Origin: Ceratodon purpureus | Lineage: Eukaryota; Streptophyta; Bryopsida; Pseudoditrichales; Ditrichaceae | NCBI GenBank assembly: GCA_014871385.1 | Contig: CM026430.1 | Coordinates: 3,203,040-3,267,039 of the forward strand | Direction: 5' to 3' | DNA: 64,000 bases | The notes under the pieces: generated by a model | What the model was told of the DNA's origin: nothing | The model's input: only the letters and a program-made list of their open reading frames with translations | Database searches by the model: none | Made by a program: the position numbers and the translations under genes | Part shown: positions 21,721 to 34,825 of the stretch, one piece after another | Layout of the letters: every line of letters starts with the position of its first letter | How positions within the stretch are numbered: position 1 is the stretch's first letter

Positions 21721-22841
21721 TCAGCCTCAGCAAGATAGTAGTTCAGATGTGGTGAAATCGATCGGCTCTGTTTGACTGATCATGAGCCAAGACTTAGAAG
21801 TAGTTCAATCATGTGTGGGGAATGTTCACAATGTGACTTTGATGCGGTGCCGAGGTTGTGCTCCACTTTGCGGACAGCGAGATGATCACGGCACAAAGTG
21901 GACCAGCTGCAAGCTGACAGAGATACATAATTATAGTGGGTAGGGTTCGCCCGAGGGCTTGATGTTGGCAGGCTCGATGCAGAGTGAGTAAGTGTGTCCC
22001 ACTTCACATCCGGCTGCTGTGCCGAGTGAGGTTCAGGTACGGTGATGAGGTCGCTTACAATAACCTCGATGCACATCAACTCTCATTGATAGTTGGGAAA
22101 GCAAATTCGTTTATGCCACCAACTGAGGGCACTCACCGGGTGTGGGTGAGACGTCCATTAGTGGGCAGTGGGTACATTAAACCCATACCGTCTGTCGAGG
22201 GTGGAGGCGGTGGGGAGGGATAAGAGGCGTGGGGGGCGAAGGGAGAAGCATACCTTTCTCGGCCTTTTGGCTAAGATCAAGTGTAGTATCTGTTCTTATC
22301 AGTTTAATATCTGATACGAGGGACATCGTCCCTCATGATATTAATCTAATTTTTTTCGGGTGCGGGTCCATCCGGCAGCTTGCTGCCCGGACCCGCGCGC
22401 GTCGCCTTGGTATTGCACTACCTCCTAGGCTGGCGCAGCCCTCCCCCTCCTCCCCAGGAGGGACCCAAAACAAACCCTAAACCGAATCAAACTTGAACCC
22501 CAAGCTGGAACCCTGGGAAGGGTATTCTTTGGGAAGGTGGCCGCGGTGGCTTGAGCTGCGACCTCGGGCTCTCGTGATGTCTGTTTGGTCATGTTCGCAG
22601 GAAATTTGCAATTTCGACGGGAACCTGGTTAGCCGGCGATGGTTCAGACAGGATTCTAGATTCTTGGTAAGAGTTTGGTTTTAGTGTCAGTCGGTGATCA
22701 TGGTTGTGACTTTTGACATGATGTTGCAGAGGCCTTGCTTTGGATGTGTTTCTTCTTTCTGCGTTTGACAAATCTCATGGACAGTGAAGACTAAGCATGA
22801 AGCCATGTCCAGGGGTTGGAGTTTCCCTTCCAATGTTCCTT
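20345..22841 (+). repeat. Inverted duplication, arm 1 (left part)
   Basis: It is homologous in inverted orientation to 41068-43640. The part nearest the U2 gene (about 21424-22841) is almost identical to its partner, including a shared 61-codon frame with no amino-acid difference. The outer ~1 kb with the NB-ARC pieces is clearly more diverged. A TA microsatellite at 21688-21718 is longer than in arm 2 (42301-42324). The arm is cut at 22841 by the CACTA element and resumes at 35720-35830. Confidence 0.8.
22250..22445 (+). ncRNA. U2: U2 spliceosomal snRNA
   Basis: It begins ATACCTTTCTCGGCCTTTTG, continues GCTAAGATCAAGTGTAGTAT (GTAGTA pairs with intron branch sites), then the stem GAGGGACATCGTCCCTC, an Sm-type site AATTTTTTTCGG, a long stem-loop (GGGTCCATCCGGCAGC/GCTGCCCGGACCC) and a 3' stem-loop. 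The length of about 196 nt is typical of plant U2; the 3' end is approximate. A TATA-like ATAAGA lies about 30 bp upstream. Confidence 0.93.
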
Positions 22842-23765
22842 CACTAGTCGAAACGGTGCGTACGTACACTGAAACCTACACCGAAATTTGGGCTCGAGAG
22901 GCCCCTTTCACTTCGGTGTACAACTTTTCATTTCGGTGTAATAGTGCTGAGAAAATTTCTAATACTGGTGAGCTCCCGTTTGGGCCGAGAATCGAACTTG
23001 GAACCCACTGCGTTAGCGTACAGTTAGGGTGCAGCCCACGTGGTGTGTGTTGGGCTTATCCGTTGAGTAATAGGTAAATCGGAGTACGCACTGGGTAAGA
23101 TCTGGGATGGATGTTTAATGCATGTCAGACGTCATCCACTGCAAGGTAAAAGCGATTCACAGCGGTGAACTCCCAGTTCGTAATTTCCTCAGATTGGATA
23201 TCCGGTTGATGTTTAATGTGATGCCCGTTTCATATACCCTGTTCCGAATACCCTGACGGAGGTGCTCATACCCTGGAGTCCGCCAATGGGTTGATGACCG
23301 CACAAAATGTTGACGACCGGTCTCCGTTGGATCCAGTTGATGCCCGACCCCACGGTATGTAGATATCCTCTTCGGGATCCTATACCCTGTCGACGGAATA
23401 TTCTAATGCTGACTATGCATATCCAGCATGTATATAACCGGTCACGCTAAATACTCCGGGTTGATGCCCTGGAGTGGTATATCCACGCAATATGATACGT
23501 GGCGCTTGTGGATGTCATGCCGTGCCGTAGCTAATATTAGATGCATGATGATCATGTAGTTACATTCAAATAGACGGTTCCAAAAATGGATCGTGATATA
23601 ATACATCGAGACATTGCGATGGGGGGGGATGTCGGGGCGGGAGTGGATAATTCTGTTCAATGATTGTACTCTGTATGGGAAATGTTGCATGAAAATGTAT
23701 TGAATTCAGAAGGTGTTTGAATGATTCGTGAAACAACTGCTTATATCGATGTCCACCATCGACTG
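22842..23765. repeat. CACTA left subterminal region
   Basis: It carries TACACCGA/TCGGTGTA motifs in both orientations within the first 120 bp. Four copies of ATACCCTG lie between about 23231 and 23395, together with several TTGATG(C/A)CC units. Such short repeats are the usual binding sites of the TnpA-type protein. Confidence 0.55.
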
Positions 23766-26700
23766 CTATACCGTCTTGGGCTCCGTAATCCGAACAAGGT
23801 AACGAGTGGACCACTTCACAAATACATTGGAGCCTGTTTTCTTCACTAATGCGTGATCTAACGTAGTAAACGGCTGCCTCTCTTCAATATGCAAGAGTCT
23901 GCAATTCTCTACCTTAACCACGTGAATCTGCACCATTTGTTCACCCTTGCTACACATGTGGCCTAGTTTCTGTGTTTTCGCTTTCCAGGAGCCTCCTGAT
24001 TTTCCCTCCGCTACAACCACATCCGGGAAGTCCGGGTGCAATACATAACAAGGTTTACTGCATGCAATAGGGTCCTCTGAAATTTTGGGCATCATCATCA
24101 AGCCATGTCGAATCCGCTCCGACTGTCTTTCCCTGCGATGCATCCCATCGGCATCAGCGTTGGACTCTTGACGTGTTAAGATTCGAGGAGCATCGGTGAA
24201 TGTTGGAGGTGCAGATGGGGTGGAGCCCGCGGGACTCCTCTGATTACGGTCGCCCTCACGCGACTCACGCCAACTGCGGTCAGGGCCGAAGTAGATATCC
24301 AGGAACAGCTGTAATGGATCGTGAGTAACCGATGGCGTCCTTATCGAGTCACTGATGTCGGTGGACATAGCATTAGGGGATCGAGGCCTCCGATCATCGG
24401 GTCTGCGGATGTCCATGCTCGGGGTGATCAAGATTGTTGAGCCCGACATCCAGGACGGTGGTGAGGCATCTCCATTTGGCGGATCTTGCTGCCGCGCATG
24501 GGAGTTGGTGTGTGGCACGGTGTCATCAGCTGTCTCCTCAGCCGGGGCAAATTGCTCTGTGTGCAAACCTCCTCAGATGGTGTGGGGACATCAGCAAAGG
24601 CTCTCTCCGATTCAGGATGAGCCGATGTAGCGACTATAACAGGTGGAAGAGACCCTTCTTGCTGCGTGGATCTGCCAATCTCATCTGGAATACGAACGGT
24701 CGCATGACTCTTATCAAACACAGGCTGGAGTGAAATTGGTACGTTAAGATTTTTACCTTGTTCCAAATCAGAATTCAGATAACGTAGAAGGAGTTGCGCC
24801 ATAAAATTCTGGCCGTCCAATACTTGTTTGAGGGATAATTCGTTGTTGCCCACTTGGGATGAGATTTTAGATACGGCATTCTCCAGCGCGATGATTCGCC
24901 CTGTGTTTGCCGAATGTGGAGCGGAATGCGACGATAGTGTTCCTTGAGCACGAGCATATTCAGGTGTCGCAGGGTTCTACAAATAAGAGCATACAAGATA
25001 TCAATATATGACCATGTCGTGCACTGTTCGGGAAGGACATGCAGCTACCATGAACAAATGCACTGAGCATTATATAAAAAAAATGCGATTAAATTCATGC
25101 ACAAATATGCTTACAGGAGGATAAAGTGAGGCAACATCCGCGCATATTGGGGCATTTGCGGAGGCGGTAGTTAGCGGCGTGAGCTGCGGGGAGTCTTCGC
25201 TCTCGGTTCCCACGTACGAGGAGCTCCGCTGGCCACTGCAAAATGCGTCTGAATCGAAAGCTGGAGTACTGCCATTTGGGACCTGCATCAAGTCGTCTCA
25301 ATGCAAACAATGAACTGCTTTAGTTGAGGTGAGATTCCACGATGTTTTATAACTAAATTTGGTACATCATGTATTGCAACTAGAGCCTCAGATTCCCTGT
25401 CTCAGCATCTTAGTCCACAATAGTTCCATGTGCAAAACCCATTCAGAAGACAAAATGAAAAAAAAAATTGAAAAAACACCGCGGATGTGCACTAACCACA
25501 TGCAGTTCTGGTTACGAAGGGAGGGAAATTTGAAAAACGGAGTTTGTTAAATGAAAGGAAGATTGGGAGAAGAAGCAGTTAGTACACGTAAATATGTACA
25601 TTAACAAAAGAACGCAGGTCATTGGTTTTAGGGTATGAACAATTAATAGACAGTGTTGAGAAAACACTCCGCATGACCCTCGCAGACAAGTAAACATACT
25701 GCTGGGTAAGTGGACATTTCTGGGCGCAAAAAAAAATAATTAATTTGGGGCCGACAGTTCTATGTGGATACGATGAGAGATAAAGTCAATTACAAGTCCA
25801 CTCACGTGGTCCCATCCTTGAGCATCATCATAGGCTCCATGTCATACAGTGCGTGACAACGAGTATGCTAGAGCTCTGTGGTGAGATCTTCAGTAAACAT
25901 ACGTGGTCAAAGTCAGGATCGAAACCTCCTGCAACAGTACCATTGCTATCGGTAGCCCGCCCACGACTCCTCATCTCGGTCATCTGAAGGGATTCCTCTT
26001 TCCCTGCTGTAGAGACCCAGTATTTGGACCATTCTTTGAAAGCGTCGTCAAGACAACGAGCATGCTGTAAACTAGTTTCGATAAAGTGCTTTTTCCACTG
26101 CTTCCTATCAGTCTTTAATGCTGTGCGTAAAAACTTTCCCAAATATACATTCGATAGTGGATTTGAGTACCTAAACTTATTACTCAGCTTTGTGGCTATC
26201 AATTCTATCTGAGAATTCCAATAATCCGTCTTTGCTTTATACGTTCGTATTTTATAATTTAAAGTCTGTCGTGCACATAATCTCGCAGCATGGTGCCAAG
26301 GAGTTTTCATGCCCAATACATTACCTGCAGATGATACCGGAATTTCAATGATCGGCTCCCTTTGCTCGGCATGGGCGTTCTTCATATCTTTCATGTAAGG
26401 TCGTTTAAAAGAGAGAGCCTGTGCAGCCCGCTTTTGTGTGGCTAGGCGTCGCTCCTCATCTTCTGCTGTGGTGCCCTGTGATGCCTGAACATCCTCTACG
26501 CCCGTGACTCTCACAGGAGGGCGCAATGCGCCATTTGAGGGGCCCGCTCCGGGTGTGTCCCCATGTTCTGCCCGAAACATGGTAACTCCACGCGGCGTGG
26601 CGAGGAGGTGGCTAGGCCCCATCCCAGACAAGGGCCAAAATGTGCGGGGCCCGGGTCTAATGTTGGACGGAAAGACGGTTGGCATGGACATCGAACTTCT

Positions 26701-27300
26701 ACCAAGACGACCTTGCGCGAGAGTTGTCTGAAATGAGTAACATGGAATGAGCAAACCTATATATAACTAGCAGAAGACCTACAGATCAACTTTGTTGAAG
26801 ACGGTGGTTATTCAGAATGAGATGTGGCCACAGAAGTGTGATAGAGCAATAACATTCCTGCCTAGTATATCTGAGGAGGATAATGTGCTCGTTCCAGTGT
26901 ATAGAATTTGGGAGTGGGAATGCTACTGCCCCTCTATAAGAATCCAGATCGACAACGACACATGAAATCAGATTAAGTATCTACAATATTCAGAAGATAC
27001 TATCAAACATTAAACCGTAGGTCACAATAAACTTACATGCTCGGGTCCCCTCGGTGTCTCATCTGCACGATCAGACTCTTCTGGGGGCATCTGCGCTGGA
27101 AATAAACTTGGCGTGCTACTACCCTCTCTTTGAGTAGCCATCACACAATCATCAACTTCGGCCACATCCTCTGAAGAGCCTCCCTCTGATAAAGATCTCT
27201 CTGCTCCGTTGTAGGAACCATGTATTGCATCACGAATGGAGGAGGGGAAGTCTGAACTACTACCGCTAGAAGATGCCGGACTGTATGAGAAGAAACTCAT
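23766..27300 (-). pseudogene. TnpA-like En/Spm protein gene (Ptta/DUF8039 type), one frame break
   Basis: Four minus-strand exons fit with phase-0 junctions: 27300-27037, 26727-25903, 25282-25115, and 24976 onward to 23766. Exon 1 starts MSFFSYSPASSSG. Exon 2 holds the Ptta/En-Spm core (SNKFRYSNPLSNVYLG, then KQWKKHFIE and AFKEWSKYW). The last exon has a coiled-coil-like helix (ALENAVSKISSQVGNNEL) and a C-terminal domain like DUF8039 (FPDVVVAEGKSGG, LVKKTGSNVFVKW). Within the last exon the frame changes around 24430-24570 with no room for an intron, so a small indel is likely. In En/Spm such proteins bind subterminal repeats. Here the gene is divergent from the transposase rather than in the same direction. 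Confidence 0.6.
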
Positions 27301-28079
27301 GACGGCGATGCCTAAGATCTAGATCTAAATAAACAACACAGGGCGGTTTCGACAGAAAATCGATTGATAGCACAGAGTCGAAAGGAAGTTCAGGACGTGA
27401 ATGTAGTTAGGGTATCACGTTACAGGACAAAATCAGTTGGTGCGCAGGGATTCGAAATAGAGTTCAATCCGGAGACTTTGGTAAAGTCATCTAAATTTGC
27501 AGCCGCCTAGCAATCTATTGACCGTCGGGATAGATTCATTGCTAATTTACGTGTCCCTTTTTAAAAAAAAGGTAGATGATGTAATATCCGCGGACGCAGC
27601 TGGAAACAAAATATGGGATATTAGACAGTTATAGTAGAAGCCAATAGCCTGACATGCATGAACAACACGACGGAATGTATGTGCACCGTTCATTTAGACC
27701 ACATTTCAGAATCTCAAGTCTCCAGAATATTGCAACGTCCCTAACGACATGTTGAACATTAATAGATTGTAACATACTTGCACTGTCTCATCTTCATTGT
27801 CCACAGAACTGAGGATACACACATGTCTCCTAAACGGTTAATGAATAAAGGATTTTTGCACTTTTGGATGAATATTTTCTGTCCGAATCTCCAACTCCAC
27901 TCCTCAGGTGTTTGGACGTGTGGTATCCTTGTCCCGGTCTGTATGCCAACGGAGCTAAGTGGATTATCACAATCTGAGTAGTTTCCTTCACTGACCTAGC
28001 ACTCGAACCCCGTAGAAGGCATTCAACGTCTGCAATGGAAATTGACGGTCCCTTGCCGCTCACGGATTGACTGAGGCAG
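27301..28079. promoter_or_regulatory. Divergent promoter region inside the CACTA element
   Basis: This 780-bp gap separates the 5' ends of the TnpA-like and transposase genes and contains no convincing frame. It should hold promoters for both directions. No specific element stands out. Confidence 0.35.
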
Positions 28080-31000
28080 ATGGCACGCGACGCGAAACTA
28101 GACCACCGTGAAGAAACCCTGGCTGATCGTCGTAGACAGAGACGCCGGAGCTGTCCATGTAATTTATGTCTTGGCGAAAATCACTCTATGCGCCCTTGAG
28201 CTCAAGTGCAATCCCACCTCGCAACTAATGGTCGCCATCCCTACCATCGAAAATCTACAAAGGTATGAGTTCCATTGGACAATTAATTTATACGGAAGTG
28301 ATCAAATGCAAGTGCCATGAGCTTTTTATTTTATCGTCTGTACCTCGGTTATTAGGGTTTCATGCATGAATGTTATGCTTCGTGAGATAAATTGTGTCTG
28401 GTGGAGCGTCTTTAGACTTGGTGTGCAATGTCCGTCCCGTATGGCCAAGCTATACAATCTGGATGAAGTAATTTACCTTCTCATGGGTGGAACGTGATGT
28501 TACGGAATTTTTGTCGCAGGGGTTTCCTTGCGACGATTCTGATGACGAGTGGGAATTTTCTGTCCAAGAAGAATATGGTGCCCGTGGTCCGTTGGAAATG
28601 AGGAGCCATGCCTCGGACATGGACGTCGGTTTAGACATGCTCGAATTGGTAGAGCATGCGTTCCAGGTATATGATGGATTGTCTGGTGGTATTGGTGTAA
28701 ATGAGACCGATACAGCGATCGATGATATTGAGGAAATGTTGCCCGAGCCGGTTGCAAATGACGAACCCCAGGGACATGATAGTGATGGGGGGGGGCATAT
28801 CAGCTCAGGATGCAGATGGAGCCGACGACGATCTCGAGGCGATGGACCTCACACCTCCTTCACAGAGAGAGCTGCTGGAATCCAGTGCTACGACACCCTT
28901 ATACGCAGGTGCTTCCCTCGCGACCTTGGGCTCAACGTTGATCCTCTTGAACTGCCTTTGCACACATGGGGCGTCGAATGTTCTTATTAATGAACTGTTT
29001 GGAATTTTGTCTAAGAGCATATTGCCGACCATTAATTCTCTGCCAACTTCGGAATACGCGGCATCGAAGACTCTCAAACAGCTAGGGCTAGCATATGATA
29101 CAATACATGTGTGCCCGGGTCCCAAGGCATGCATTTTATTCAGGGGGGAAGTTCATAAGGATCTAGATCACTGTCCTGAGTGTGGTGCATCTCGGTACAA
29201 GCAAGTGGGGAGGTCGAGAGTGCCAGCAAAGGTTCTGCGTCACTTCCCTCTGATTCCACGCTTACAGAGAATGTTTTCCACCCCTTTACAGGCCTCGTTG
29301 ATGTCTTGGCATGCCCAAAACCACAGTGAGCCCGGGGTGATGAGGCACGCTGCTGACAGCTTCTAGTGGAAATTTATTAATAGCCGTTATCAAGAGGAAT
29401 TTGCTCACGAGGACAGAAACTTGCGACTTGGATTGGCTACAGATGGTGTCAACCCATATTCTGTGAAACGGTCTACATGGAGCACGTGGCCGGTTCTTCT
29501 AATGAACTACAACTTGCCTCTGTGGATGACAACAAAGCGTCACTTTATTATGTTGAGCCTTATTATACCGGGTAGGAAATCTGTTTCTGGAGATAACTTC
29601 GACATTTACTTACAACCCCTTCTTGAAGAATTGTTGATTTTGTGGAATGATGGAGTGAAGACAGACGATGCCGCAATGTACAAGGGCTCTAGGGAATTCA
29701 ATTTGAAAGCTATTCTACTGTGGAGTATCCATGACTTCCCAGCCTATGGGATTGTAGCAGGCTGTGTCACGAAGGGCTACCACGGTTGTCCCATATGTGC
29801 AGAAAATACGATTTCACGTAGGTCACGGGCCCTACACAAGAATGTCTACGATGATCAACATCGTAGATGGCTTCCTCCAGGCCACCCATGGCGTTCCAAT
29901 ACTGAGGACTTCACTGGCCGACCCGAGCATGATGGTCCCCCACCGAGATTCACGTCTGCTGACATCTTGAGATGGGATCAATTGAGGGAGTCTTTTGTAC
30001 AGCGTGGAGGAGGACTACCTGCCAAGGACCCAGCAAGACGCTTTGGAATTAAAAGAGTTTCGGCACTCTTCAAATTGCCTTACTGGAAGGTAGGTCGTAT
30101 TCACCCTTTCATTTTGCAGGATCTAATTTTTTCACAGTCCAAGCAATTGTTAAATCCCACCCTGCTGTTTCTTATTGAGAGTTCTTGGCTCAAATGGACT
30201 TATGTAAAGTATAATTACATTACCCAGAGCTGATGCATCGGTATAGGCTGTTATCCAATCATTACGTGATCTCATTAATGCCCTGTTAGTCTGTTTACAA
30301 TTTTTCATTGGGGACATGAATTACCATCAAATGTCAGTGCGAATTTCAGCTGGCTTAATTTACATTATCTAACAGTCATATTGATACCATAGACTTAGTT
30401 TAATAATCAGCTCATGAGGTTTATTTTAAAATACACTTTGCTTTAATATCTGACTTCTGGTGTACAGAGTACACTGCATGTTTGTGCACAAGGATACATG
30501 GTATGACACTGCTCATTCGATGTTTGAATATGCATTTCTTATTTGCTCTATCCGAAGCCAGAATTTCGTAGGATCTGTACAGCTTTCCCTCAACCTGAAC
30601 CGCCAATTGAACCGAAGTTTCGCACTGTATTACAATATTTAGCCACTAATCGAGTTTGCATTGTTCCAGGAATTGCCTATTAGAAATACGTTAGACGTAA
30701 TGCACGTGGAACGAAATGTTTCAGACAACATTCTTTGACACTTGTTTGGGGAGAAGGATTCATTGGCGACGCGCCAAGATATGGTCGAGGCTGACAAAAT
30801 GCATCATCTTCATTTACAGCCGGGTCCTGGTGGGAACTGGATTAAGCCAAAAGCTCCATATGTTTTCAGTGATGAGGAGAAGAGAACCTTCATCAGTCTT
30901 ATTTCTAGTACAAGAGTGCCAACTGGTTATAGCTCGACTTTAACCAAGCATGTAGGCAAAAGCAAATTAGCCGGCTTAAAATCACACGATCACCACGTGC

Positions 31001-32517
31001 TGATCGAACACATATTACCAGCTGGTGTTCGTTCGTTGCTCAGTCGAGGAGTACGAGAAACTGTCATTCGAGTAGGTAACCTGTTCCAAAGGATTTGCTC
31101 TAAGGTGATCAGGGTGGACTCAATATCTGAGCTACGTACTTATGCAGCCGAAACTCTTTGTCTTCTTGAAATCCACTTTCCACCGGGCTTCTTTGATATT
31201 ATGGCACACCTGGTCATTCACTTGGTTGATGAACTGGAAATCTGCGGACCAGTGCATTCTCGCTGGTGCTATTCAATCGAGAGGTATTTGGGAGTGCTGA
31301 CTAAGTTTGTGAGAGATAAGTCTAAACCTGAAGCTGGAATGGCAACAGGGTATATGATTGAGGAATCGCTGGGTTTTTGTATGGAATACTTTGCTCTCTA
31401 TCCACATACAAGGTGTCGAATGTGGGACCCTGAGGAGGAAATGCGTGACAATGGGGAAGTTTTATTAGGATGTGGTGTTCCGAAAAGACTTTCGAATTCA
31501 GCTCTCATCGATGTCCACGATTACGTCATAAAGCATTCCATTCACACATCGGAACTCCTAAGGTATGTACCATTCGTGATACGTTTGCCGTGTTCTCTCA
31601 CTCTTTTTGTTGCACAGTCGTTTAATAATCAGCGTTGCCATTTACTAATAATTTTATTCCTTTTGCAGCGAATGGACAAGCCAGCGTGAATTGTTCAATC
31701 ACAGTAGAGCTGTGTACAGAGCTACAGCACGGGGACGGTCAGGTCCATACCCCGAACACCTAGCGGAGCCTTTCCCCAAATTTTCCCGGTGGCTTTACAA
31801 TCACATTCGCATACATAAAGATGACGGCTTCCCTGTGTCTCCAGAATTAGAGTGCCTCTCATGCGCACCTTCGGAACACGTCACGAGTTATAACGCAATG
31901 TGGGCATATGGTGCTCATTAGTAACAAGCGATGAAAGTGGGACGAACTACGTCACGTTCGATAGTAGAATAGCTGCTATTCCTCCTGACCATACTACCAA
32001 CACCATTGATGTTGGTATCCTGCGTGACATTATCCTGGTGTCCTACGGCGAGCTGAATTGTGTGTTACTCGAAGGCTCGTGGATAAAGTCGCGTGACCAA
32101 GGTCGAAGAGTTATTAAACGTGATAAGTATGGCTTCTGGACCGTTTTATACGATGCTAGGGATGCCTCAAACCAGAATCCATATGTATACCCTGCCTCGA
32201 TTTCACAGGTCTTTTTCATGGAAGATCCGCTGGAACCGAACTGGAAAGTAGTAATCAGACACGATCCGAGGACAAGGAGAATAATTGGTGACCGCGAAGT
32301 GGCTGAATTTGGCGCACCTGGAACCTTGTCAAGCTCTGACGAGGAAGGCCGTACAGATCAGCATGGACACAATCAACAAGGTCTTCAATTGGTGGACGAG
32401 GAAGTCCCTGGGGACGAATACAATAACTTGGCAGCGCAGATGGAGGATGTTTTCGATGACCGCCATCTAGATGACACCCAATACATGGACGAGATAGAGA
32501 TCATGTATGTAGAATGA
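28080..32517 (+). pseudogene. CACTA transposase (tnp2/DUF4218/DUF4216), broken
   Basis: Domains occur in family order: a transposase-associated domain (CPCNLC, QSHLATNG) from the ATG at 28080; the tnp2 core with RVPAKVLRHFPLIPRLQRMF, LRLGLATDGVNPY and IYLQPLLEELLILWNDGV; after an intron from 30090, LDVMHVERNVSDNI; a DUF4218 region (FFDIMAHLVIHLVDEL, WCYSIERYLG); and a DUF4216-like region (ILRDIILVSYGEL) with an acidic tail. It is not translatable: in-frame TGA at 28197-28199, a frame change at a run of nine G (28787-28795), in-frame TAG at 29364-29366, in-frame TGA at 30736-30738, and a frame change near 31905. All three stops could come from C-to-T changes in CGA or CAG. Confidence 0.8.
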
Positions 32518-33536
32518 TCATTGCTGAAGACATACGCTACAGGAACTTGCCCTCGTATTAAGGTATACATCATTTTTATATATTTTTTCTTCCTCGTGTG
32601 ATTTTAAATGCACCATGTCGATCCTTTTGATAAAACTTTTGTCACATATCAAATTTCTCCACTAATAATGCTGCATTTTATAGAGGTTCTACAAATGTCA
32701 GAGTGAGCTAACTCTTGATAATCCATGTTAATCTGAAACTTTGGATATGGAGTGCAGATCATCTTCACTTAAACAGACATCGGAGAATGCCTACGTGCGT
32801 GGACCTCCCGATCACACTGAATTGGGCCAAGGTCCGAGACGGACATCCCTCTTCCACAGACATTGTGCTCTGTCACGGGCATAGGAGAATGAGCGGAATA
32901 CCGTGGTTGAAAGTAAGGGTGCCTATGACTCGCATGGCACGGTCGCGGGTGTACGTCTCGGTTTTGGGGTCAGCCTACACCGAACATTCTCCTCCCATTA
33001 CCACGCTCTGCTTATGATCCAACGCGCGGAATGTTGACAACCCGTACCCGTTCACGCCCTAAACCCGTACCCGCCGAAGCTCCATCTCCGTGTGTAGTCA
33101 CCGCCTAACGCCGCGTCCCATGCTCACCCATGCCCGCGCCTTGCATGGCACTGTTCAATCACGTCAGCTATTGTTTATTGATCACCATAATCAGGCAACG
33201 GAGGTGACCAATTTACCCTTTCACCAAATCCTTTCTCACTCATGATGACAATTAGAGGTGCATCTGTCTACTCCGAGGCGGCCCCTTCAATCGCACATTA
33301 AAAGTCCTGATGATTTCATTGAGGAAATCGCTGGTGAGCCCTAACTTTGCTCTTCCGATCAGCTTAGATATCCTAAACCCTCTAGGGCATTCTCTGACTT
33401 TGCACCACATCTCGAGCTCTTTCTTGTTTCCCTTGCTAGTTCTCGCATTTCATGTTAAGTATTTCTCTGAAACTACAGTACATACTAACTTGGTCACAGA
33501 GTTCACCTGCAATTTTTTGAGACTCTTGCTACCGTC

Positions 33537-34825
33537 ATGTCGCATCCGGAGGACCTCGCATCGATTGAATGGTTTCATACTTACATGGCTTTGAACAACT
33601 CAGGCCTTGTCCCGACAGTATCGCCGACCGACCTTCTCCCAAGCAAAAGAGAAATGGCGGACTTCTTTGGACCGAAACTTGGAAGTGGTTACACATTTGA
33701 CGCCCACAGCTCTCGCTCATACAAGGAATACGTGCATGCACTGTTCACTCGTGTGTTACAGGTGAGGTGGCCGTTATCTGGCGTAATCCCTTTTCACTTC
33801 GCCCGTGGTGTGGTGGCGGAAGCCGTTGGAATTGAGATAGACTGGGCTCAGTTTGCTTATACGCGAACTCATCCCCATCAGTCTCGTTCCGCTATTCCCC
33901 GTGTCTTGCCGGAGTACGCCGAACTTGTCGAACCACTGCCGCCCTTGGTGAAAGTGGCGCCACCCCCTCTACAGCAGGTGAGTTTTCCGAGTAATATCTC
34001 ATTACCGCCGTTGTCCTCCATTATAACATTCCTGCTTAGTTTATTGACGGCGCTGTCTTTAATCTATGTCTGCCGTTCGTGAATGGACTTGGATGGAGTT
34101 GTTGAGGGCAGTGCAGCTTCATACCGTCATAATTTTGGTAACCCTGTCTATCTGAGATGAAGGAGCAGGGGCCACAGATGGAAAGGATCACACGACGTGC
34201 ACGACGGCCTGGACATTCAGAGGCTGCGCCTGAAGTCAATAATGCAGGACCCACGAAGATCGAATTGGGCAGCACTGCTCCATCCAAACCCACCATCGCT
34301 GGAATGCTTAGAATCCGCCCGAGCATGCTCAAAGCCATAGACGCAGAGAAAACTCGCCTTCGAGAGGCATCGCAAAATGTGACTACCGAGGTCGAGAGGG
34401 CCATTCATCGCCTAAATCAGGAGCAAGATCACATGAAATTTATCTAGCGGAAGGTGGCTGAGAAAACAGACAAATTGGACAGGGCGGTCGAGGAACATGG
34501 TCGTGCTTACGACACACTGGTGATGGCTCGTGCAGAAGTGGAGTCTTGCACTTCGAAGGAGGGTGAAAAACGACCATCCAAGAAATCTGTTGTGAAAATT
34601 TGCGACACAACAGTACGCTCGTGGCACGAAAAGGTTGAATCCTCCAACCGATCACTATCACGGTGGACCTTCAAGGCGCGGAGGCATTCCCACATTGTTG
34701 ACAGAGCGAAAGACGATGTGGCACTAGCGGAGGCAGAGAAAGCTATGAATGTGTCCAAAATCGAAAAAGAAATGTTCCACATGGCAGCTCTGTCCGATTT
34801 TATGAAGCACATCCCGGAGATGTGA
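33537..34825 (+). pseudogene. Third CACTA gene, coiled-coil protein with an internal stop
   Basis: Exon 33537-33977 (147 codons, MSHPEDLASIEW) ends at a GTGAGT donor. A second reading frame up to 34825 is rich in charged helices (DAEKTRLREASQNV, DKLDRAVEEHGRAYDTL, KEMFHMAALSDFMKHI) and looks like a coiled coil. It is cut in frame by TAG at 34445-34447. The acceptor between the exons is not certain. I recognise no family; it may be an accessory gene carried by this CACTA lineage. Confidence 0.45.

Noticed and set aside
21984..22223. Small coding gene upstream of U2
   Set aside because: The frame is present only because the arms are near identical; the decayed third copy (11860-12424) does not preserve it, and the region is snRNA promoter.
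22229..22480. Plus-strand frame of 83 codons over the U2 gene, and its twin at 41549-41800
   Set aside because: Both simply translate the U2 snRNA; the RNA structure explains the sequence.
24355..24733. Plus-strand frames inside the TnpA-like gene
   Set aside because: No domain; they are antisense to coding exons with recognisable En/Spm motifs.
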